DNA from: Gordonia humi | GTDB taxonomy: Bacteria; Actinomycetota; Actinomycetes; Mycobacteriales; Mycobacteriaceae | Direction of reading: 5' to 3' | NCBI RefSeq assembly: GCF_014197435.1 | Contig: NZ_JACIFP010000001.1 | Coordinates: forward strand, 1,116,001 to 1,180,000 | Length of the DNA: 64,000 nt | Shown here: piece by piece, positions 57,540 to 64,000 of the stretch | How positions within the stretch are numbered: position 1 is the first letter of the stretch | Layout of the letters: each line of letters opens with the position of its first letter | The notes under the pieces: generated by a model | Seen by the model: only the letters and a program-made list of their open reading frames with translations | What the model was told of the DNA's origin: nothing | Databases searched by the model: none | Program-made: the position numbers and the translations under genes

Positions 57540-58391
57540 ATGGTACTTCCCGGCACAGTACGACTCCTCACCGCGCGCGTCGCCGTCAAACGGGCGGGCG
57601 AGGACTGGAACAAGATCGGCGACCAGGCTCTGTTCTACTGGGACTCGATCGTCGCGATCCCGCGCGCGCTCCGCCTGTACAAGAAGGAGACGCTCCGTCT
57701 GATCGCCGAGATCTCGATGGGCACCGGCGCGCTGGCCATGATCGGCGGCACCGTCGTCGTGGTCGGCTTCCTGACCCTGTTCACCGGCGGCACCATCGCC
57801 GTCCAGGGATACAGCTCGCTGGCCAACATCGGCGTCGAGGCGCTGACCGGCTTCTTCTCGGCGTTCATCAACGTCCGCATCGCGGTCCCGGTGATCGCGG
57901 GCATCGCGCTCGCGGCCACGATCGGTGCGGGTGCCACGGCGCAGCTGGGCGCCATGCGCGTCAGCGAGGAGATCGACGCTCTGGAAGTGATGGCGATCTC
58001 GTCCATCCCGTTCCTCGTCAGCACCCGCATCGTCGCGGGTCTGGTCGCGATCATCCCGCTGTACTCACTGGCGGCCCTCGCCTCGTTCATCGCCAGTCGA
58101 TTCGCGACCGTGATCCTGTACGGGCAGTCGGGCGGCGTCTACGACCACTACTTCTCGACCTTCCTGATCCCGTCCGACATCCTGTGGTCGTTCGTACAGG
58201 CCATCTGCATGGCCGTGGCCGTCATGCTCATCCACACCTACTACGGCTTCAACGCGTCGGGCGGACCCGTCGGCGTCGGGGTCGCCGTGGGCAACGCCGT
58301 ACGCGCGTCGCTGGTCGTGGTCGTCGTCATCACCCTGCTCACGTCGCTGGCCATCTACGGCGCCGACGGCAACTTCAATCTGGCCGGGTGA
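57540..58391 (+). CDS. yrbE4B: YrbE4B, permease subunit of the Mce4 steroid importer
   Basis: A 283-residue MlaE-family permease. Hydrophobic helices include ALAMIGGTVVVVGFLTLFTG; GAGATAQLGAMRVSEEIDAL and EVMAISSIPFLVSTRIVAGL repeat the EEIDAL signature of the partner. ATG 57540 starts 2 bp after the yrbE4A stop. Pairs with YrbE4A as a heterodimeric permease for sterols. Confidence 0.94.
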   Translation: MVLPGTVRLLTARVAVKRAGEDWNKIGDQALFYWDSIVAIPRALRLYKKETLRLIAEISMGTGALAMIGGTVVVVGFLTLFTGGTIAVQGYSSLANIGVEALTGFFSAFINVRIAVPVIAGIALAATIGAGATAQLGAMRVSEEIDALEVMAISSIPFLVSTRIVAGLVAIIPLYSLAALASFIASRFATVILYGQSGGVYDHYFSTFLIPSDILWSFVQAICMAVAVMLIHTYYGFNASGGPVGVGVAVGNAVRASLVVVVVITLLTSLAIYGADGNFNLAG

Positions 58392-58398
58392 TCGGGAC

Positions 58399-59574
58399 AT
58401 GGCATACAGGGCACGCGGGAACGGTGTGCGCAAGACCGCGGCGACGATCATGGTCGGCGCGATCGTCGCGGTGATCGTGCTCGCCGCAGGCCAGTTCCTC
58501 GGCTGGTTCAAGGACACCACGACGGTGATCCTGCATGCTTCGCGCGCCGGTCTGGTGATGAATCCGGACGCCAAGGTGCAGCTGCGCGGAGTCACCGTCG
58601 GTCGCGTCGCCGAGGTCAAGACCGACGGCGACCGGGCCGAACTCGTTCTGCACATCGACTCGGGCCAGATGTCTCGGATTCCCGCGAACATCGGCGCCGA
58701 CATCAAGTCGAACACCGTGTTCGGAGCCAAGGCCGTGAACCTGGTGGTTCCGGCCGACGGCGGGCACGGCAGCCTCGCCGCGGGCGACGAGATCTCCGCC
58801 GACCACGTCGTCGTGGAACTCAACACCGTCTACCAGCAACTCGTGGGACTCCTCGCACAGACCGAACCCGACAAGCTCAACGTGGTTCTCGGCGCCGTCG
58901 ACGACGCGCTGTCGGGCAAGGGCAAGCAGATCGGCGACGCGGTGGTCCAACTGACCGAGATCCTCGGCAAGACCAACAAGCATCTGCCCGAACTGAACCG
59001 TTTGTTCGACGAGGCGGCCGACGCCACGAACGTGTACGCCGACGTGATGCCCGACCTGATGCGCACCGTCGACAACGCGACCGTCGTCGGCAACACGCTC
59101 GTGGAGAACTCCGCGAACCTCGACCGGCTGCTCATCAACGTCAGCGGTATGGCGCGCAGCGGCAACGGAGTGCTCAGCACGAGCAAGAAGGACTTGATGA
59201 GCACCCTGTCCGATCTCAACCCCGTCATGGACCTTCTCGGTTATCAGTCGCCGGGCCTGCGCTGCTTCATCACCGGTGCCAGCGACGCCGCCGACATCGC
59301 CGGACCGCTCCTGGGCGGCCGCAACGGAATGCTGCTCCTCGACGCCGGACTGATCCCCGGCCAGGACCCGTACCGGTACCCGCAGGACCTCCCCGAGGTC
59401 GGCGGCGACGGCCCCCCGACCTGCCAGGGCGGACTGTCGGACATCCACTCCACGGAGAAGATCCCGTTCTACGTGATCGACAACGCCGAGCAGCCGTATC
59501 AGCCGCGGACCACACCGAAGGTGCAGAGCAACAAGCTCTTCAACCTGCTGTTCGGGGGGACGCCACGTGGATAA
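58399..59574 (+). CDS. mce4A: Mce4A, steroid-importer MCE-domain protein
   Basis: A 391-residue Mce family protein: one N-terminal membrane anchor (ATIMVGAIVAVIVLAAGQFL), then the MCE domain (LHASRAGLVMNPDAKVQLRG, VTVGRVAEVKTDGDRAELVL, GADIKSNTVFGAKAVNLVVP), then helices and the Mce C-terminal domain. ATG 58399 is 7 bp after yrbE4B. MCE subunits form a hydrophobic tunnel across the periplasm. Overlaps mce4B by 8 nt. Matches Rv3499c by gene order. Confidence 0.93.
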   Translation: MAYRARGNGVRKTAATIMVGAIVAVIVLAAGQFLGWFKDTTTVILHASRAGLVMNPDAKVQLRGVTVGRVAEVKTDGDRAELVLHIDSGQMSRIPANIGADIKSNTVFGAKAVNLVVPADGGHGSLAAGDEISADHVVVELNTVYQQLVGLLAQTEPDKLNVVLGAVDDALSGKGKQIGDAVVQLTEILGKTNKHLPELNRLFDEAADATNVYADVMPDLMRTVDNATVVGNTLVENSANLDRLLINVSGMARSGNGVLSTSKKDLMSTLSDLNPVMDLLGYQSPGLRCFITGASDAADIAGPLLGGRNGMLLLDAGLIPGQDPYRYPQDLPEVGGDGPPTCQGGLSDIHSTEKIPFYVIDNAEQPYQPRTTPKVQSNKLFNLLFGGTPRG

Positions 59575-60622
59575 GCGCGCTCGCGCGTTCCGCGCGACAG
59601 TCATCAAACTCGGTACGTTCGTCGTCGTCATGGTGCTGGTCCTGGTCGGCCTCGTCGTGGTGTTCAGCAAGTACCAGAGCGGCGGCTCCAACACCTACCG
59701 CGCGCTGTTCACCAGCGCGTCGTCGATGAAGTCCGGCAGTTCGGTGCAGATCGCGGGCGTCGAGGTCGGCACGGTCAAGAGCATCGACCTGACTAGAGAC
59801 AACACCGCACGCATCGAGTTCACCGTCAACGAGAACTACCGCCTGCCGAAGTCGGCGCGGGCGCTGGTCCGGTACCAGAACCTGACGGGCGATCGATACC
59901 TGGAGCTGCAGCCCGGGGCGGGCGACCTGAACGACACCCTGGCGCCCGGCGACGAGATCGGCATCGATCACACCGAACCGGCCCTCGACCTGGACAAGCT
60001 GCTCGGCGGGTTCAAACCGCTGTTCCGCACCATGGACGCCGATGAGGTCAATCAGCTGTCGTCGGCGCTCATCGCGGTGTTCCAGGGACAGGGGCGATCG
60101 CTGAACGCGCTGTTGGAGAGCACGTCGTCGTTCACCAACAGCCTCGCCGACCGCGACCAGCTGATCGGCAGCGTGATCGACAATCTGAACACCACGCTGG
60201 GTACTCTCGAAGCCGATCACAAGGGCCTCGACCAGAGCGTCGACCGGCTCCAACAACTGATCAGCGGCCTGGCGGAGGACAAGGACGTGATCGGCCGGTC
60301 GATCACGCAGAGCGCGTCGGCCACCACCGGGCTCGCCGATCTGATGGGCGTGATCCGCCCCGACACCAAGAAGGCGTTGACCGACCTCGGCACCACGTCG
60401 GCCAACGCGCTCAAGTCCGAGGACTTCATCCGCGACCTGCTCGGCCGTCTCCCCGGCGACTTCAAACGACTCTCGAACCTGGGCAGTTACGGCTCGTGGC
60501 TGCAGATCTACTTCTGCCGTATCCGTCTGCTGCTGCCGGGCCCCGGTAAGACGCAGTACTACTTCACCGCGATCGACGCGATGGGCGACAAGACGCAGGC
60601 CGGCGGGAGGTGCGCACAGTGA
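59567..60622 (+). CDS. mce4B: Mce4B, steroid-importer MCE-domain protein
   Basis: A 351-residue MCE protein with an N-terminal helix (VIKLGTFVVVMVLVLVGLVV), an MCE domain (TSASSMKSGSSVQIAGVEVG, VKSIDLTRDNTARIEFTVNE) and a long helical part ending ...YFTAIDAMGDKTQAGGRCAQ. GTG 59567 overlaps mce4A. Second of the six Mce4 proteins; the helical segments assemble with the other Mce subunits into a tunnel. Confidence 0.93.
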   Translation: MDKRARAFRATVIKLGTFVVVMVLVLVGLVVVFSKYQSGGSNTYRALFTSASSMKSGSSVQIAGVEVGTVKSIDLTRDNTARIEFTVNENYRLPKSARALVRYQNLTGDRYLELQPGAGDLNDTLAPGDEIGIDHTEPALDLDKLLGGFKPLFRTMDADEVNQLSSALIAVFQGQGRSLNALLESTSSFTNSLADRDQLIGSVIDNLNTTLGTLEADHKGLDQSVDRLQQLISGLAEDKDVIGRSITQSASATTGLADLMGVIRPDTKKALTDLGTTSANALKSEDFIRDLLGRLPGDFKRLSNLGSYGSWLQIYFCRIRLLLPGPGKTQYYFTAIDAMGDKTQAGGRCAQ

Positions 60623-61821
60623 GCGACGAACAGACCCCGGACCGGCGTACCGCGCGGTCGAAGGCATCGGTCGGCGTCATCGGCGTGCTGGTCACCGCGA
60701 TGCTCGTCATCAGCGCCCTGCAGATGGATCGGCTTCCGTTCCTGTCGCAGGTCAGCACCTACGACGTGTACTTCGAAGATGCGGGTGGTCTGGTCCCGGG
60801 CGACGTCGTCATCATCGCGGGCATCGAGGTCGGCAAGGTGGAGAAGATCTCGTTGGCGCAGACCGACGACGGAATGCAGGCGCGGATCGGCTTCCGCCTC
60901 AACGACACCGTCGAACTCGGCGACCGGACCCGAGCGTCGATCAAGACCGAGACGGTCCTCGGCCGCCGCAACCTGACCTTGACGCCGATCGGCGACGCCC
61001 GGATGAAACCGGGCGGCTCGATCCCCGTCGACGCCACCGAGTCGCCGTACTCGCTCTCGGACGCCCTCGACGACGCGACGTCGACCCTGGAGCGGACCGA
61101 CACCGATCAGCTCAACAAGGCGTTGTCGACGATGACCGACGCATTCGAGAAGACCCCGGACAACGTCCGCGGTGCGGTCGAGGGCGTCGGCAGGGTGTCG
61201 AAGGCGATCGCCGATCGCGACAACGCGCTCAACGACCTTCTCAAGCAGGCTCGCGGAGTGAGCGACGTCGTCGCCGAGCGCAGTCAACAGATCCGTCAGA
61301 TGCTGATCGACGCCAACGCGCTCCTCGGCGAGCTGCAGATGCGGCGCGAGGCGATCCGCCAGTTGATCAGCGGCACCCGTGACGTGGCCGCCGAGATCAC
61401 CGGCTTCATCCAGGACAACCAGGAGCAACTCCGGCCGGTGCTGGAGAAGTTCAACGGTGTGCTCGACATCCTCAACGACAACGAGGACAACTTCAGCAAG
61501 GCCATCGACAACCTCGGTCCGTACGCCAACACGCTCGGTGAGGCCGTCAGCTCCGGCCCCTACTTCTCCTCGCTCGTCGGCCTGCCGACGTTCGGCGACT
61601 ACATGGGCACCTTCCTGAAGGTGCTGCAGCGCAAGTACCCGGAGGCCGCGAAGTACTTCTACGACTTCTCCGGCTTCCCGCTGCTGCCGAAGAACTGGAA
61701 TCAGGGGCCCGACTCGGACGCGCCCGATCTGCCCGACGAGCAGCCCAAACGCGCCTACCCGACGCCGATCCCGCAGAAGACGCAGACGCCCGCACCCACG
61801 ACCTCGAAGGGAGGCCGCTGA
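60619..61821 (+). CDS. mce4C: Mce4C, steroid-importer MCE-domain protein
   Basis: A 400-residue MCE protein. The N-terminal helix is VIGVLVTAMLVISALQMD, the MCE domain VYFEDAGGLVPGDVVIIAGI and EVGKVEKISLAQTDDGMQAR, and the tail after about residue 365 is a Pro/Lys/Thr-rich low-complexity stretch (IPQKTQTPAPTTSKGGR). GTG 60619 overlaps the mce4B stop (GTGA) and is taken over an upstream in-frame codon. Confidence 0.92.
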   Translation: MSDEQTPDRRTARSKASVGVIGVLVTAMLVISALQMDRLPFLSQVSTYDVYFEDAGGLVPGDVVIIAGIEVGKVEKISLAQTDDGMQARIGFRLNDTVELGDRTRASIKTETVLGRRNLTLTPIGDARMKPGGSIPVDATESPYSLSDALDDATSTLERTDTDQLNKALSTMTDAFEKTPDNVRGAVEGVGRVSKAIADRDNALNDLLKQARGVSDVVAERSQQIRQMLIDANALLGELQMRREAIRQLISGTRDVAAEITGFIQDNQEQLRPVLEKFNGVLDILNDNEDNFSKAIDNLGPYANTLGEAVSSGPYFSSLVGLPTFGDYMGTFLKVLQRKYPEAAKYFYDFSGFPLLPKNWNQGPDSDAPDLPDEQPKRAYPTPIPQKTQTPAPTTSKGGR

Positions 61822-61822
61822 C

Positions 61823-63079
61823 ATGAGCATCACACGTAAGACGTGGGCGATCGTCGCGGGCCTGGTCGTGCTCGTCCTCATCGCCTGCGGCGTCTTCTTC
61901 GGTGTGCAGCGGGCGACGCACCGGACCATCACCGCGTACTTCAAGACCGTCGCGAGCCTGTACGAGGGCGACTCGGTGCGCGTCATCGGCGTCCCGATCG
62001 GCACGATCACCTCGATCGAGCCGCGCGAAGGCGACGTCAAGGTCGTCATGCGCATCGACAAGGACACGCCGATCCCCGCCGACGTGCGCGCGGTGATCGT
62101 CGCCCAGTCGCTGGTGTCCGGGCGTTTCATCCAGCTGACGCCGGGCTACAGCTCCGGCCCCGAGCTGTCCGACGACGCCGACATCCCGATGGAGCGCACC
62201 GCGGTCCCGATGGAGTGGGACGACGTCAAGAAGGAACTGTCCAAGCTCACCGAGGCGATCGGTCCCGACGGCCCCGACAAGGGAGTGGCCGCCCGTGCCG
62301 TCGACGTCTTCGATGAGAACCTCGACGGGAACGGCGCGGCGATCGCCGAGTCGATCCGGCAGATGTCGACGGTCATGGGCACACTCGCCGACAACCGCGA
62401 CGACGTGTTCGCCACGGTCAAGAGTCTGCAGAAGCTGACCGATGAGCTCTCGACCAGCCACGAACAGCTCGTCCAGTTCAACGGGCGCATGGCCTCGGTC
62501 TCCAGTGTGATCGCCGACAGCAGTCAGCAGCTCGGCGACGCGATGACCAACCTCAACGAGGCGATCGGCGAACTCGACGGCTTCCTCGGCGAGAACAGCT
62601 CCACGGTCACCTCGACCGTCGATAAACTCGCGCAGCTCACCGGAACCCTCCGTAAGAAGGACGAGCAGTTGCGGGGTCTGCTGCACTCGGCGCCCACGCA
62701 GCTCGCGAACTTCTTCAACATCTACAACCCGCTGACGGGCTCCCTCGACGGCGTGTTCGGTCTCGGCATGGGAAACAACCTCATCACCATGCTCTGCGGC
62801 TCCATGGCCTCGACCAAACGCCCCGGCGACACCGACGCCGACATCGAGCAGTGCGTCGACCTGATCGCGCCGATCATGAAGGACATCGTCGTGAACTACC
62901 CGCCGTTCATGGCCAATCCGGTGATCGGCCGCACCGCGATGCCCGACCAGATCACCTATCAGGACGCCAGCGTCCGGGCGCGCGCCCGCCGCGGTGTCAT
63001 CGAACGCGATCAGGTCAGCCGTGACGCGGCGCCCGATCCGCTCGCCAAGCTCCTCGTGCCGTTCGGAGGTGACCGATGA
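61823..63079 (+). CDS. mce4D: Mce4D, steroid-importer MCE-domain protein
   Basis: A 418-residue MCE protein: N-terminal helix IVAGLVVLVLIACGVFFGVQ, MCE domain ITAYFKTVASLYEGDSVRVI and GVPIGTITSIEPREGDVKVV, then long helices (SVIADSSQQLGDAMTNLNEA) and a C-terminal segment with two cysteines (MLCGSMAST, IEQCVDLIAP). ATG 61823 lies 1 bp after mce4C; overlaps mce4E by 4 nt. Confidence 0.93.
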   Translation: MSITRKTWAIVAGLVVLVLIACGVFFGVQRATHRTITAYFKTVASLYEGDSVRVIGVPIGTITSIEPREGDVKVVMRIDKDTPIPADVRAVIVAQSLVSGRFIQLTPGYSSGPELSDDADIPMERTAVPMEWDDVKKELSKLTEAIGPDGPDKGVAARAVDVFDENLDGNGAAIAESIRQMSTVMGTLADNRDDVFATVKSLQKLTDELSTSHEQLVQFNGRMASVSSVIADSSQQLGDAMTNLNEAIGELDGFLGENSSTVTSTVDKLAQLTGTLRKKDEQLRGLLHSAPTQLANFFNIYNPLTGSLDGVFGLGMGNNLITMLCGSMASTKRPGDTDADIEQCVDLIAPIMKDIVVNYPPFMANPVIGRTAMPDQITYQDASVRARARRGVIERDQVSRDAAPDPLAKLLVPFGGDR

Positions 63080-64000
63080 CCGGCCGACGCTTCCGCCTCG
63101 CGGCGCTCGCCGTGAGCGCCCTCCTGCTGGTGCCCGTCGCGGCGTGCAGCAACGAGCCGGTGTCGGCGCTGTCGTCGATAGGAGCGCGCGGCACGGGCGA
63201 CGGCGCCTACACGATCACCGCGCGGGTCCCGTCCGCGGCCGGGCTGGTCCGCAACGCGCCGGTGATGCTCCACGACACGACCGTCGGCAGCGTCGGCGAC
63301 ATCACGATCAAGGACTGGAGCGCCGAACTGACCCTGCGTCTGGAGAAAGGCGTGAAGGTCCCGACCGGGTCGCACGCGATGATCGGCATGACCAGTGTGC
63401 TCGGCTCGTCGCACATCGAGATCGTGCCGCCGGAGCACCCGACCGGCTCCTACCTCGCGGCGGGCGGCGGCCTCGCGCTGCCGAACTGCCCCGACCAGCA
63501 GAACATCGCCGCACCGGCGGCCAAGCCGGTTCCCGACATCAATGCGGCGCAGCAGGTGGATCCCTGCATGTATCCGACCACGGAACAGGTGCTCAGCTCG
63601 CTGTCGGTGGTCCTCAACGGCGGAGGACTCTCCCAGGTCGGCGACGTGGTGCACGAGCTGAGCCAGGTGTTCGGAGGACACGACGACGAACTGCGCACAC
63701 TGGTACCGAGACTGAACACCCTGGTGTCCGACCTGGACGCGCAGACCGGGAACATCATCTCTGCGATGTCGGGCCTGGACCGACTGACCGCGGCGATCAA
63801 CGCGCAGACGCCCACCGTCGAACGGGCCCTGCAGTCGGGCCCGGAGATCCTGCAGCTGCTGGTGGACCAGCGCAAGAACCTCACCACCGCGCTCGGCAAC
63901 GTCGGCGACCTGTCGTCGACGGTCAACGCGGTGCTCGACAAGAACAGCGACGACATCAAGTCGATCGTCCCAGACCTGCGTAAACTCCTCGAACAGCTCT
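63076..64000 (+). CDS. mce4E: Mce4E, steroid-importer lipoprotein (partial, 3' end outside window)
   Basis: The first 308 residues of an MCE lipoprotein. A signal peptide (RRFRLAALAVSALLLVPVAA) ends in a lipobox VAAC, giving acylated Cys24, as in the fifth Mce protein of every operon (Mce4E = LprN). The MCE domain (ARVPSAAGLVRNAPVMLHDT, VGSVGDITIKDWSAELTLRL) and following helices are visible. ATG 63076 overlaps mce4D (ATGA). The gene is cut by the window edge; mce4F should follow. Confidence 0.93.
   Translation, partial: MTGRRFRLAALAVSALLLVPVAACSNEPVSALSSIGARGTGDGAYTITARVPSAAGLVRNAPVMLHDTTVGSVGDITIKDWSAELTLRLEKGVKVPTGSHAMIGMTSVLGSSHIEIVPPEHPTGSYLAAGGGLALPNCPDQQNIAAPAAKPVPDINAAQQVDPCMYPTTEQVLSSLSVVLNGGGLSQVGDVVHELSQVFGGHDDELRTLVPRLNTLVSDLDAQTGNIISAMSGLDRLTAAINAQTPTVERALQSGPEILQLLVDQRKNLTTALGNVGDLSSTVNAVLDKNSDDIKSIVPDLRKLLEQL

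Overview
The window reads as one block of a high-GC mycolic-acid actinobacterium chromosome. The 16S gene looks most like Gordonia (recalled genus-typical stretches, not a search), and nearly every catabolic gene has a recognisable counterpart in the Mycobacterium tuberculosis / Rhodococcus cholesterol cluster (Rv3499c to Rv3561 in M. tuberculosis numbering).

Layout. (1) 1-7.1 kb: start of the lower (rings C/D) steroid pathway: fadD3 (cut by the window edge), fadE30, an SDR, fadA6, an aldehyde dehydrogenase, a TMEM175-like channel and the regulator kstR2. (2) 7.2-12.05 kb: general genes (rRNA-type methyltransferase, LysR, NTF2-like, MOSC, XRE-like, VOC, ECF sigma factor). (3) 12.05-18.05 kb: a complete rRNA operon (two promoters, boxA, 16S-23S-5S, strong terminators) with no tRNA in the spacer. 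(4) 18.1-23.5 kb: the rest of the KstR2-type genes, ipdC-ipdB-ipdA-echA20 and two divergent SDRs. (5) 24.3-34.9 kb: KstR-type genes: fadD8, ddn-like, fadA5, cyp125, an NTF2-like gene, a DoxX/HxlR pair, ltp3-ltp4-DUF35 and an LLM oxidoreductase. (6) 35.6-45.6 kb: an accessory CRISPR-Cas island: two arrays facing the same way, flanking a four-gene effector operon and a small ADP-ribosyltransferase module. (7) 45.7-51.5 kb: TetR/thioesterase pair, echA19 with a divergent nitronate-monooxygenase-like gene, and a zinc-starvation set (rpmE2, COG0523 GTPase, rpmB-rpmG-rpsN-rpsR). (8) 51.5-64 kb: fadD17-fadE27-fadE26, fdxD, hsd4A and the mce4 steroid importer (yrbE4A, yrbE4B, mce4A to mce4E, the last cut by the edge).

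How it works together. Mce4 imports sterol; CYP125, FadD17/FadD8, FadE26-FadE27, EchA19, Hsd4A, FadA5 and the Ltp/DUF35 proteins shorten the side chain; FadD3, FadE30, IpdABC, EchA20 and FadA6 open and degrade rings C/D. Two operator classes mark the two halves: KstR2-like AnCAAGnnCTTGnT at 592, 6411 and 21635, and KstR-like TnnAACnnGTTnnA at 24282, 27710, 33811, 47644, 55397 and 55706.

The most unusual part is the CRISPR-Cas locus: a Cas6e-type processing enzyme and type I-E-like repeats combined with type I-G (I-U) Csb1 and Csb2 proteins, and one 1192-residue protein that appears to join Cas3 helicase, HD nuclease and a Cas8/Csb3-like large-subunit domain. No cas1, cas2 or cas4 is present in the window.
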